64,000 nucleotides of DNA from Candidatus Nitrosopumilus sp. SW (GCF_006740685.1 NZ_CP035425.1:1217687-1281686); one strand, 5' to 3'. Positions 1 to 7,672 are shown, counted from the first letter of the stretch. The notes: a model not told the origin generated them from the letters alone. Numbers and translations: made by a program.

Positions 1-94
1 TGGTGGAAATTGAGTTTAGAATATCGATTTACAACACTTGATATCTTGATTGGAATTTCAAGTTTTTTTAGTGGTTTAAAGGGGAATAATTTTA

Positions 95-1741
95 ATGAAA
101 AATAACATTGGAATAATTGCAAATAGACTTGTTTATGGATTTGTTTTTGCGTTTTTATATCAAATAATTATTGGCATAGCTACATCTTTACTCTCAATCC
201 CTTTAACTGGAAATATTCAAGATCTTATTTCTGGAGTTGAACAAATTGATTCTACACAAGGTCCATTACTTGTAGTTTGGTGGATTCTTTCTACTGTTAT
301 CATCACTGCCATTGCACTTTTGATTATACGCTACAAAAAATTCATGTCTCCCTATAAAGGCGAAGCAAATATTGAGATTCCACCTAGAATCACTGCAATT
401 ACTGCAATAATTATTGGTGCATCTATATCCTTCTTGTTTTTCTTATTGGATTCGGTTATAGGATTAGTTGTTCAACCAGGTTCTCAGACTGATGTATCTG
501 CAATATATCAAGCTGCATTAATAGGCGATTTTACTCCTTTAACTGTAAGTATTATCTTTTCAATAATTGCGGGCTTTATCATAATTGGTGTTGCAAGTAA
601 AACTTCAACTGTCAAACAAATAACTCGAGATATTGGTTTACAGGATATTGCAGGATTCAAACTGATGAAAAATGTAACTAAAACTCAAAAAACTACAATA
701 TCTGACACCATCGGTCAACGCCCTGGAGCTTTAATTCATGTTGGTGAGAAAAAAGTCGACAAAGTTACAATTGATCTAATAGAATATGATGATACTGATA
801 TTAACGAAATCCATGATGCAACTTCTGAACAATGTCTAGACTCAAAAAACAAACCAAATGTTTCATGGGTTAACATAGTTGGTATACATGATCCAGAAAT
901 AATCAAAACTTTTGGTAACAACTTTGGGATTCATTCACTTCATCAAGCAAATATTATGAATACCGAACTGCGTCCATCTGTAGAGATTTCTGATGATTAT
1001 GTTATGATGATGTTCAAGATGCCTCACTATGATCCAAAAACAGGAAAACTAGAACTAGAACAAGTATCAATAATACTATCTGAACACTATCTCTTGACTT
1101 TCCAAGAGACCGCAGATGATTTTTTTGATGAAATTCGGAAAAGATTACGTAACAATTCTGGCTCTATTCGCAAAGTTCAAAGTGATTACTTGGCATATTC
1201 TCTAATTGATGCTATTGTGGATAGTTACTTTTTGGTATTAGAAAAAATTGGAGATATTACTGAGAATCTTGAAGAAGAATTAATGCAGAATCCTACTGCT
1301 GAGACTATGCAGACCATTCAAACACTCAAGCGTAGAATGATTTCATTAAGAAAAGCAATTTGGCCTGGACGAGAGATTATCAACTCTTTAGAACGTGATT
1401 CTACAATTTTGATTTCAGAAAGAACAAGACCTTATCTTCGTGATGTATATAATCACACCATTCAAGTTACTGATTCTATTGAGGGGTTAAGAGATGTAAT
1501 TGGCGGAATGCTTGATACCTATCTTTCTAGTGTAAGCAACAAAATGAATGAAGTCATGAAGACTCTTACAATTATTGCATCTATATTCATCCCAATAACA
1601 TTCATAGCTGGAATATATGGTACCAATTTCTCATATGTTCCTGAATTAGCTTGGGAGGGAAGTTATTTTGTGATGCTTGGTGTGATGGGTGTTATTTCAC
1701 TATGTATGATAGGCTATTTCAAAAAGAAACGGTGGATGTAG
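95..1741 (+). CDS. CorA-like divalent metal ion transporter with extra N-terminal membrane domain
   Basis: This 548-residue protein ends in a CorA-type cytoplasmic domain and two C-terminal membrane helices (about residues 488-511 and 522-541). CorA proteins form pentameric channels for Mg2+ or related metals. The family signature GMN before the last loop reads YGTNF here, followed by VPEL, so Met is replaced by Thr. About 170 N-terminal residues hold roughly four more membrane segments (about 13-35, 58-78, 96-120, 146-166), which ordinary CorA lacks. The next gene, a K+ channel, starts 9 nt after the stop, so both are probably co-transcribed. The family call is firm; the transported metal is unknown. 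Confidence 0.8.
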   Translation: MKNNIGIIANRLVYGFVFAFLYQIIIGIATSLLSIPLTGNIQDLISGVEQIDSTQGPLLVVWWILSTVIITAIALLIIRYKKFMSPYKGEANIEIPPRITAITAIIIGASISFLFFLLDSVIGLVVQPGSQTDVSAIYQAALIGDFTPLTVSIIFSIIAGFIIIGVASKTSTVKQITRDIGLQDIAGFKLMKNVTKTQKTTISDTIGQRPGALIHVGEKKVDKVTIDLIEYDDTDINEIHDATSEQCLDSKNKPNVSWVNIVGIHDPEIIKTFGNNFGIHSLHQANIMNTELRPSVEISDDYVMMMFKMPHYDPKTGKLELEQVSIILSEHYLLTFQETADDFFDEIRKRLRNNSGSIRKVQSDYLAYSLIDAIVDSYFLVLEKIGDITENLEEELMQNPTAETMQTIQTLKRRMISLRKAIWPGREIINSLERDSTILISERTRPYLRDVYNHTIQVTDSIEGLRDVIGGMLDTYLSSVSNKMNEVMKTLTIIASIFIPITFIAGIYGTNFSYVPELAWEGSYFVMLGVMGVISLCMIGYFKKKRWM

Positions 1742-1750
1742 CAAGTTCTC

Positions 1751-2554
1751 ATGACTAATGTTGTACTGCAAAGAACATATGAGATTCTAGAAGGCACCAC
1801 AAATGACAAAATTGCAAGAGGCTTTCAATTTTTCATTATATCGTTAATTGCAGTAAATGTTCTTGTTGTAATTGTCGAAACAGAAGAATCTGTATTGGAT
1901 GAGTATGGATATTTGTTTACTCCTTTTGAAATATTTTCAGTATTAGTTTTCACAGGAGAATATGCTGCAAGATTAATTGTTTGTAAACTAAATCCAAAAT
2001 ATCAAAATAAAAAATTTGGTCTGTTGAGATTTGCTTTTTCTCCAATGATGCTAATTGATTTAGCTGCAATATTGCCATTCTTCTTGCCATTTGTAGTCGC
2101 AGATGTGCGATTTATCAGAATCATAAGATTGTTGAGACTCTTTAGAATGTTCAAACTTGCAAGATATTCTGAACCTATGCAGACACTTGGAGAAGTTTTC
2201 AAATCAAAAGCAGGAGATTTGGCAGTAGCATTCTTTATCCTTTTCATTGTCTTGATTTTTGCATCTAGTTTGATGTATCATGCAGAGCATGAAGCACAAC
2301 CAGAAGCATTTTCTAGTATACCTACATCTATGTGGTGGGGAATTGTTACACTTACAACAATAGGATATGGTGACGTATATCCTGTAACTGTTGCAGGTAA
2401 ATTCATTGCAGCAGGTGTTGCTATTTTAGGAATTGCAGTATATGCAATTCCTACAGGTATCATGGCATCTGCTTTTACTGAAGAATTAAGAAAAAGAAAA
2501 GAACAGAAAAACAATACATGCCCTCATTGTGGAAAGGATATAACACATAGTTAG
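1751..2554 (+). CDS. Voltage-gated potassium channel (six-helix type)
   Basis: This 267-residue protein has the six-helix plan of Kv/KvAP channels. The S4-like segment carries regularly spaced arginines (RIIRLLRLFRMFKLAR, about residues 120-135). The pore loop holds the K+ selectivity filter TTIGYGD. The last residues, CPHCGKDI, look like half of a zinc ribbon, which is not usual for prokaryotic Kv channels. It would pass K+ through the cytoplasmic membrane in response to voltage. It follows the CorA-like gene closely and precedes ggt by 13 nt. Confidence 0.88.
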   Translation: MTNVVLQRTYEILEGTTNDKIARGFQFFIISLIAVNVLVVIVETEESVLDEYGYLFTPFEIFSVLVFTGEYAARLIVCKLNPKYQNKKFGLLRFAFSPMMLIDLAAILPFFLPFVVADVRFIRIIRLLRLFRMFKLARYSEPMQTLGEVFKSKAGDLAVAFFILFIVLIFASSLMYHAEHEAQPEAFSSIPTSMWWGIVTLTTIGYGDVYPVTVAGKFIAAGVAILGIAVYAIPTGIMASAFTEELRKRKEQKNNTCPHCGKDITHS

Positions 2555-2567
2555 GAGAAAAAATAGT

Positions 2568-4199
2568 TTGGATGTAAATCATATAGAAAAATCATTTGTT
2601 CCTACTGCAGATAAAAAATGCTCTGTTGCCAAAAAGGGAATGGTTGCATCTGCATTCCCTGATGCTACAAAAGCAGGAGTTGAGATGCTCAAAAAAGGAG
2701 GAAATGCAATTGATGCTGCGTGTGCAACTGCTTTGGCATTAGGCGTATGTGAGCCTCAAGCATCAGGAATTGGAGGTCAATCCATGGGAATTGTGCATTT
2801 TAATGGAAAATCTTTTGCAATTGATGGTTCAAGTCGTGCCCCCTCATTAGCACATTCATCCGTATACAAATCTAAAAGACGTCGTAAAATAGGTTACAAG
2901 GCAACTACTATCCCAAGTACTTTGGCAACAATAGGATTTTTACATGAAAGATATGGTCGATTGGATTGGCAAAAAATTGTTGCACCTTCCATACGAATTG
3001 CAAAACGTGGTTATAAAATTACAAAACTTCAACATGATCTACAAGAAAGGGAATTAGAAAACTTTCTTTCATTAAAATCAAAATCTGGTGCAAAATACTT
3101 TCTAAAAGATGGTGAGGTAGCATATGATGTTGGAGATAGATTTGTTCAAGATGATTTAGCTGAAACTCTAAAGATAATTTCTGAATATGGTTACACTGTT
3201 TTTTATCATGGATCTATTGCAAAAACTATCTCTGAAGATATGAAAAAAAATGGAGGTCTAATTAGAGATGAAGACTTGGCATTTATGCCTGAACCTCTTA
3301 TCAAAAAACCACTTAGCAGAAAATACCGCCATCTAGATATTGTGACTTTGCCTCCTCCTGCAGCAGGACGCACATTATTGCTTACACTAATGATGTTGAA
3401 TCACTTACCTTCAAAATTTCTTAGAAGTTCAAAACCCAGTTCGTATCATTTTGTTGCTGAAACGTTTCGAAAGGCATTTGTACATAGACTTCAACGACCA
3501 TTTCATCGTCACACCTATGAACAAGCAAAAGACAAACTTCATCTGCAAAGATCATTTGCAAAACAGATGGCTGACTCTATTCATAATTCCATGGATGCAA
3601 CATTGCCTATGATAGATCCTGAATTTGGTGGGGAGGATACAACACATCTTTCAACCATGGATAATGACGGTAATGCAGTTGGAATAACTCAATCTGTCGA
3701 ATTAGCATATGGCTCAAAGGCAGCAGCAGATGGGTTGGGGTTTTTGTATAATAATTACATGTCTGCTTTTGAATTTACAAATCCAAACCACCCATTCTAC
3801 ATAAGACCAAATGCGATTCCTTGGACTTCGGTATCCCCTGCATTGGTTTTCAATGATTCAAAAGTATGGATGGTGGTTGGAAGTCCTGGAAGTCAAAGAA
3901 TTTTTTCAACAGTAACCCAATTTCTTTCTAGAATTATTGATGGAAATCTTCCAATGAGTGATGCAATTAGACGTCCTAGATTTCATTGTTCAATAGGTGG
4001 CACAGTAAGTATAGAAGAAGGTGGATTTCGTAATGAAATTGTTAATTATCTACGAGATATGGGTTATCAAATTTCTGTAAAAGAAAGATATTCGTTTTAT
4101 CATGGTGCAATTCATGCCACAATGAAATTGCAATCTCAAACAGGATTTCATGGAGTAGCTGAAGTTAGACGTGATGGCACAGCAGAAGGATTAGATTGA
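2568..4199 (+). CDS. ggt: Gamma-glutamyltransferase
   Basis: A 543-residue gamma-glutamyltranspeptidase family protein, which cleaves or transfers gamma-glutamyl groups from glutathione-like compounds. Family members self-cleave ahead of a catalytic threonine in a TTH motif; here it is DTTHLSTMD with Thr358 as the likely nucleophile. The GNAVGITQSVELAYGS stretch that follows is typical of the small subunit. The start is TTG, with GGAG just upstream. No signal peptide is evident, so it may act in the cytoplasm, unlike most bacterial enzymes. Its stop overlaps the start of the next gene by 4 nt. Confidence 0.85.
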   Translation: MDVNHIEKSFVPTADKKCSVAKKGMVASAFPDATKAGVEMLKKGGNAIDAACATALALGVCEPQASGIGGQSMGIVHFNGKSFAIDGSSRAPSLAHSSVYKSKRRRKIGYKATTIPSTLATIGFLHERYGRLDWQKIVAPSIRIAKRGYKITKLQHDLQERELENFLSLKSKSGAKYFLKDGEVAYDVGDRFVQDDLAETLKIISEYGYTVFYHGSIAKTISEDMKKNGGLIRDEDLAFMPEPLIKKPLSRKYRHLDIVTLPPPAAGRTLLLTLMMLNHLPSKFLRSSKPSSYHFVAETFRKAFVHRLQRPFHRHTYEQAKDKLHLQRSFAKQMADSIHNSMDATLPMIDPEFGGEDTTHLSTMDNDGNAVGITQSVELAYGSKAAADGLGFLYNNYMSAFEFTNPNHPFYIRPNAIPWTSVSPALVFNDSKVWMVVGSPGSQRIFSTVTQFLSRIIDGNLPMSDAIRRPRFHCSIGGTVSIEEGGFRNEIVNYLRDMGYQISVKERYSFYHGAIHATMKLQSQTGFHGVAEVRRDGTAEGLD

Positions 4200-4969
4200 A
4201 TAAACTACCCGTATTACTTTCAATTCCTCATGGTGGGTTAAAAAAACCTGTAGAACTTGATGGTCATTTAACAATTACAAACAAGGATTTGTTTGATGAC
4301 TCTGATCCTTTTGTTATAGAAATGTATGATTTAGGAGACAAGGTACAACGTGTGATTAAAACAGAAATTGCAAGAGCTTTTGTTGATCTTAATCGTTCAT
4401 TACAAGATATGCCTCCAGACAATCCTGATGGTTTGATCAAAAGCATGACCTGTTATGAAAAACCAATTTACATTAAAGGAAAAGAACCAGACGGCTCTTT
4501 ACGAGATTTGCTGATTGAATTGTATTACCTGCCGTATCACAGTGCAATTCAAAAAAGTTTTTCAGAATTGGATTTACATTTATGCCTTGATTGCCATTCT
4601 ATGGCCTCTGTTGCTCCTGGAATTTCTCCTGACGGTGCCAACAAAAAAAGACCCTTGTTTTGTCTTTCAAATCAAGATGGCAAAACATGTTCAAATGAAA
4701 TGATTGAACTTTTAGCTGACTGTATTTCTGAGTCCTATTCCATTGACAGGCACGAAATCTCTCTAAATGATCCATTTCATGGTGGCCACATAACTAAAAC
4801 ATATGGTAATAATCCATTACCTTGGATACAAGTAGAGATGAATCGTTCATTGTATTTGTCTTCACCCTGGTTTGATAAAGACACTCTTTCTGTAGAAACC
4901 GCACAACTTCAAAAACTAAACAAACAATTTGAAAACTCCTTGGAACTTTTCTTCTCAAAAATAAAATGA
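4196..4969 (+). CDS. N-formylglutamate amidohydrolase family protein
   Basis: A 257-residue protein of the N-formylglutamate deformylase (HutG/FGase) superfamily, zinc-type amidohydrolases that release formate or cleave related N-acyl amino acids. Recognisable blocks are SIPHGG near the N-terminus, FVDLNRS, LDCHSM and VEMNRSLYL. The TTG start overlaps the ggt stop by 4 nt, so translation is probably coupled. The pairing suggests joint handling of glutamyl or formyl-glutamyl compounds; the actual substrate is an inference. No histidine-degradation genes are nearby. Confidence 0.75.
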   Translation: MNKLPVLLSIPHGGLKKPVELDGHLTITNKDLFDDSDPFVIEMYDLGDKVQRVIKTEIARAFVDLNRSLQDMPPDNPDGLIKSMTCYEKPIYIKGKEPDGSLRDLLIELYYLPYHSAIQKSFSELDLHLCLDCHSMASVAPGISPDGANKKRPLFCLSNQDGKTCSNEMIELLADCISESYSIDRHEISLNDPFHGGHITKTYGNNPLPWIQVEMNRSLYLSSPWFDKDTLSVETAQLQKLNKQFENSLELFFSKIK

Positions 4970-5111
4970 TTTTAAAATAGATTTGAAGGTTTTTCATTCC
5001 GTATGGAATTACACCAACTAGGTTTTACCTACAAACCTTATGACGGCAAATGAAGCACTGAACTCATAAATTTAAACAATGCGAATAAGTCATTTTGAAT
5101 TAACCAAAAAA

Positions 5112-5243
5112 TTATTTTAGATCTTTTCTATTGTAAAATTTCTTTTTTGTAACTGATGCAATAAATTCACACTGATATGAACAATACAATGAATTGTTTT
5201 CCTTGGTTATTCTCCCACAACATGGGCATGCACTGCTTTCCAT
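5112..5243 (-). CDS. Small zinc-finger-type protein (CX2CX11CX3C), second of a tandem pair
   Basis: A 43-residue reading frame with Cys6-X2-Cys9-X11-Cys21-X3-Cys25 (ACPCCG, then YCSYQC) and a Lys-rich tail. This spacing is typical of small treble-clef or zinc-ribbon modules. It lies in the same frame as the ORF at 5247-5381, separated only by a TAA stop and one AAA codon. The two carry identical Cys spacing, so they are either a two-gene pair or one two-finger protein split by a nonsense change. No function is known; nucleic-acid or protein binding is a guess. Confidence 0.55.
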   Translation of the reverse strand: MESSACPCCGRITKENNSLYCSYQCEFIASVTKKKFYNRKDLK

Positions 5244-5246
5244 TTT

Positions 5247-5381
5247 TTACACCATGCTTTTATTTGCACATTCTGATGAGCAATACTCACTTGCACGGTT
5301 TGAGAATTTTTTTTCACACAACTTGCAGACTTTTTCAATACTTTCTTCTTCTGAAAATAATTTTTTACGTATTGTTTTCAT
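5247..5381 (-). CDS. Small zinc-finger-type protein (CX2CX11CX3C), first of a tandem pair
   Basis: A 44-residue frame with a charged N-terminus (MKTIRKKLFSEEES) and Cys19-X2-Cys22-X11-Cys34-X3-Cys38 (VCKLCEKKF, then YCSSEC). The CxxC-aromatic-YCSxxC layout resembles many small zinc-binding domains. A decayed relative of this gene, with about 100 bp of similar upstream DNA, lies at 6111-6197. The repeated spacing in the next ORF and the decayed relative support this being real coding sequence. The role is unknown. Confidence 0.58.
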   Translation of the reverse strand: MKTIRKKLFSEEESIEKVCKLCEKKFSNRASEYCSSECANKSMV

Positions 5382-5503
5382 CGAATTTGTTAATTATTAT
5401 TTTTATTTTAGGAATGATTTACTTGATTTGTGTCAGTCTAAAGTAAACTAGTTGATTTCGTCTTGTAAATAGATAACTCGTTATTTTTTCAAATATTGGA
5501 AAT
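5313..5503. repeat. Imperfect direct repeat, copy 1 (gene 5' part plus upstream region)
   Basis: This segment resembles 6136-6322 in the same orientation. Shared blocks include ACTTGCA/CCTTGCA in the finger coding part, ACGTAT before the start codon, TTATTTTTATTTT, TTGATTTC, TAGATAACT and CAAATATTGGAAAT. It covers the N-terminal coding part of the small zinc-finger gene at 5247-5381 and its promoter side. The copies are about 820 bp apart and flank the micro-ORF pair at 5834-6090. Confidence 0.6.
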
Positions 5504-5625
5504 TAGAATTAATTTTTGAATGAATAATTTAGAATAAAAATGAGAAAAATCTTCAAAAATCTGTTTTAGTTAATTTAAATCAAAAATTTCGATTTAGGGT
5601 TGAATTTTAGGCTTGGAATACAGTC

Positions 5626-5709
5626 TTAATTTTTTGGTTTTATAGAATCTGGATGTTCTATAGCGTAATGAAACATGCACAACATACCATTAGAGCACTG
5701 ACATTTCAT
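5626..5709 (-). CDS. Cys-rich micro-ORF (27 residues)
   Basis: A 27-residue frame beginning MKCQCSNGMLCMFH, with three Cys and two His in a compact pattern. A TATA-like TCTTAAATA lies about 22-30 nt upstream of the ATG on this strand (5731-5739), the right distance for a leaderless archaeal transcript. There is no recognised family. It is short enough to be chance, but the promoter spacing and Cys content match its neighbours. Confidence 0.42.
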   Translation of the reverse strand: MKCQCSNGMLCMFHYAIEHPDSIKPKN

Positions 5710-5730
5710 ACACGTGCAATATAATAACGA

Positions 5731-5739
5731 TATTTAAGA
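5731..5739 (-). promoter_or_regulatory. TATA-like box for the micro-ORF at 5626-5709
   Basis: On the minus strand this reads TCTTAAATA and lies 22-30 nt before the ATG at 5709, as expected for a leaderless transcript. Assigned from spacing and composition only. Confidence 0.4.
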
Positions 5740-5833
5740 TATTTACTAGTTGACTTTATTTTGTATAAAATCAACTTTTTAATTATTTATTTTGAGAAAT
5801 CCTGCAAGACATCTAATTAACAACGAGTTTGAA

Positions 5834-5929
5834 ATGGATGACACACCAAGTAAACGATGTGATGATTGTAAGAGGATGAGATGCTCTGAAGGATGTATGT
5901 GTGACTGCCATCCAAAACAGGCATGGTAG
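5834..5929 (+). CDS. CX2CX4CX3CXCXCH micro-protein, copy A
   Basis: A 31-residue ORF whose core reads CDDCKRMRCSEGCMCDCH, followed by PKQAW. Three other ORFs in the window share the same six Cys and one His spacing plus the invariant residues D-C, R, G-C and C-D-C-H (7918-8028, 8295-8390, 49538-49648). Conservation across separate loci is strong evidence for real coding. An in-frame TTG at 5792 could add 14 residues. The last codons overlap the ATG of the next ORF (ATGGTAG). The spacing implies metal binding (Zn or Fe-S); no function is known. Confidence 0.72.
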   Translation: MDDTPSKRCDDCKRMRCSEGCMCDCHPKQAW

Positions 5930-6090
5930 GAATAACATTGAACAGTGACTCTAGATCTGAAAATACAGTAGATGAGAAAAATATTGAAGAAGAATTTGAA
6001 CATCTGTTCCCAGAATACGACTATTCTGTAAAATCCTCTTTTCATGAAAAAGACTTGCGAAAGAAAAAGCGTATGAAAACAGTGTACTAG
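5923..6090 (+). CDS. FxHLFPxYD small basic protein, copy 1
   Basis: A 55-residue ORF overlapping the stop of the Cys-rich peptide gene by 7 nt. The middle reads EEFEHLFPEYDYS and the tail is strongly basic (DLRKKKRMKT). A second ORF ending at 8706 shares the F-x-HLFP-x-YD core and the KKR basic tail, and it too lies downstream of a copy of the Cys-rich peptide. The repeated gene order argues for a functional pair. There is no recognised family; the basic tail would suit nucleic-acid contact, which is inference. Confidence 0.62.
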   Translation: MVGITLNSDSRSENTVDEKNIEEEFEHLFPEYDYSVKSSFHEKDLRKKKRMKTVY

Positions 6091-6110
6091 TATATTTTAA
6101 AGAACAGTAT

Positions 6111-6197
6111 ACGTTTGGATGTTTGTGGAATTTTTTATTACAAACCTTGCAAATTCTTTCAAAATGTTTCTCTGTAAATAACCCACGTATCTTTCAT
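6111..6197 (-). pseudogene. Decayed copy of the small zinc-finger gene
   Basis: On the minus strand, one frame gives IRGLFTEKHFERICKVCNKK followed by a YCS block, which lines up with the intact gene at 5247-5381 (IRKKLFSEEESIEKVCKLCEKK, then YCS). The ATG at 6197 is out of frame with this homology, and the last Cys pair is replaced before the frame runs antisense into the FxHLFP gene. It therefore looks like a frameshifted and truncated duplicate. The upstream DNA is also similar (copy 2 of the direct repeat). Confidence 0.5.
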
Positions 6198-6322
6198 GGA
6201 CTTTAACACAATATTATTTTTATTTTGGGAATGAAATTTCTTGATTTGATTCTAGTGGGAAGTTAACCTGTTGATTTCATTCAGATGGTAGATAACTATT
6301 CTATGTCTCAAATATTGGAAAT
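6136..6322. repeat. Imperfect direct repeat, copy 2
   Basis: This is the counterpart of 5313-5503, covering the 5' part of the decayed zinc-finger copy and its upstream region up to CAAATATTGGAAAT. The rest of 6091-6491 is AT-rich, and I see no convincing gene in it besides this copy. Confidence 0.55.
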
Positions 6323-6491
6323 CATGTACATGGTTTTGGAGGTCCAAACATTGGTAAAAAGAAAACGAAAATCCAGTACTGATGAGGAATAACCATAATA
6401 CAGAAACATGTCTCTCTTTTTTGGTCAATGCTTTTCTCTTGAGACGTGTTTCTTTTCTCATTCCTTCTTACCTTTATAGTGAAAATGAGAC

Positions 6492-7034
6492 ATGAAAAAA
6501 ATTCTAACTCTAGTGTTGATTGTACTACTTTTTTCAAATTATCCTATTCAGGAATCATTTGCCAAAATTTCAATAAAAAAAGTCGATGAAAAACGATGCA
6601 TTCACATGTATTCAAAATTTCTGAAAATGGGAGAAGAGAGATTTCTAAAGCGATACCCTGCATACCCAATCATGGATAAATGCATGATGTTGTTCAAAGA
6701 TTCTGTCTTTATTTCAAAATATTCTCCAATCTACACCTTGAAGACAGCCAGTCCGAACAATTTTTCATATGAAACAAAAATCATTACATCAAAAGTAATT
6801 GGTTCAAACAAGATCTTGACAAACTTTAGTATTTGCTATGAGGAAAACAAGAGAACTAATTATGTTCTAATTAATTCTGATTCAGAAAAGATTTTTGGCA
6901 AAGCTCAAAGATTACCTGATAAAGAATGTCCTTCATTTTGGATAGTAATCAAGGCAACCACCATTCAAAATACTCAATTTTCATGGGATTATGAACATAA
7001 ACCAAATCCACAAATTGAACGAAAGATGTTTTGA
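6492..7034 (+). CDS. Secreted hypothetical protein
   Basis: A 180-residue protein with a clear signal peptide (MKKILTLVLIVLLF, probable cleavage after SFA, about residue 24). The mature part has four Cys (about residues 36, 58, 114 and 145), which may form disulfides outside the cell. I recognise no domain. It stands alone between the micro-ORF clusters. Confidence 0.65.
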   Translation: MKKILTLVLIVLLFSNYPIQESFAKISIKKVDEKRCIHMYSKFLKMGEERFLKRYPAYPIMDKCMMLFKDSVFISKYSPIYTLKTASPNNFSYETKIITSKVIGSNKILTNFSICYEENKRTNYVLINSDSEKIFGKAQRLPDKECPSFWIVIKATTIQNTQFSWDYEHKPNPQIERKMF

Positions 7035-7058
7035 ATGATTTCTCAAAATATATGATCT

Positions 7059-7132
7059 TTAAGTGAATTCAAATGAAGGCAGACTTGTCATGGAACGGGA
7101 GAAGACAACTGTCTTATCACGAATTCACTTAA
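7059..7132. repeat. 12-bp perfect inverted repeat enclosing a GC-richer loop
   Basis: TTAAGTGAATTC at 7059-7070 is mirrored by GAATTCACTTAA at 7121-7132 around a 50-nt loop. The loop is visibly richer in G and C than the flanks and contains a further partial complement (ACTTGTC against GACAACTGTC). It could be a structured RNA, a regulatory site or a terminator for the gene ending at 7034. It also holds a 19-residue frame (7073-7132) that I do not call as a gene. Confidence 0.5.
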
Positions 7133-7263
7133 TGTGTATACGACATTCAAACTTTTAAGATACTGAGTGGTTGATTAAATTCTGAACTTGCTCAACTAAC
7201 ACTTGGTTCAATAACATAATCCATAATTCTTGCTCTGGTGAAAAATCAAATGATCCCAAACAG

Positions 7264-7467
7264 CTGTATTTTATAGCCCTTGTAGTATTGATTCTTGCAT
7301 ATCACATGCATACTTCTCATGCAATCCATGATGATTTGTTGCATCATAAGAGTCAGATTCTAAAGGTTGTTGATGTATCCTGTGAAAGTGGTGCTTGTGA
7401 TGAAAAAAATGACCACAAACATGACCATAAAAAGAAGCGTAAGGTTATGTCAATTCACAGATACTAG
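7264..7467 (+). CDS. Possible small secreted His/Lys-rich metal-binding peptide (start uncertain)
   Basis: The frame encodes a hydrophobic stretch (YFIALVVLILAYHMHTSHA) resembling a signal peptide, then a mature part with a CESGAC motif followed by EKNDHKHDHKKKRK, a His/Asp/Lys cluster that suits metal binding. The frame has no ATG before the hydrophobic part. Possible starts are CTG 7264, TTG 7288 or ATG 7306, and the last would lose the signal. A GTG at 7238 lies in another frame and soon stops. It may be a gene with a rare start, or a frameshifted one. Confidence 0.38.
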   Translation: MYFIALVVLILAYHMHTSHAIHDDLLHHKSQILKVVDVSCESGACDEKNDHKHDHKKKRKVMSIHRY

Positions 7468-7498
7468 TTTTTTTCCAACTATTTGTTTTTACAATATT

Positions 7499-7672
7499 CT
7501 ATTTTATACAATACTTACAAGAAACAAATTTTTGAGATAATGCATTTTCTAGCGAATCTGGAGTAAAATACACTCTGTCATCTTTTTCTATAGAATGTAA
7601 TTGACATTCTGGTTTTACTGTGCCTAAATGATGTACTATTCCATCTGATTTTTTTGCAAAATAGCCTGGCAT
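7499..7672 (-). CDS. Small metal-binding-type protein resembling the Ada N-terminal zinc fold
   Basis: A 57-residue ORF with an early Cys (KPECQLHS), a central RVYFTPDSLENAL block and a C-terminal SCKYCIK. The order Cys, His, vYF-acidic, then CxxC resembles the small metal-binding module of Ada-type proteins, but I cannot confirm homology. Its ATG follows directly on the TAA of the upstream ORF in the same frame, so the two are probably translated from one message. Confidence 0.52.
   Translation of the reverse strand: MPGYFAKKSDGIVHHLGTVKPECQLHSIEKDDRVYFTPDSLENALSQKFVSCKYCIK

Noticed and set aside
5177-5451. Plus-strand frames of 85-89 codons in the 5.2 kb area
   Set aside because: They are antisense to the two CX2CX11CX3C ORFs, have low-complexity Phe/His-rich translations and no start context.
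6252-6537. Two overlapping minus-strand frames of 69-71 codons
   Set aside because: One has a basic start and a hydrophobic stretch, but no motif and no promoter. They run over the decayed repeat and the start of the secreted protein gene, so chance is more likely.
7073-7132. 19-residue frame inside the inverted repeat
   Set aside because: It is too short, and its end is dictated by the inverted-repeat arm. The DNA structure is the better explanation.
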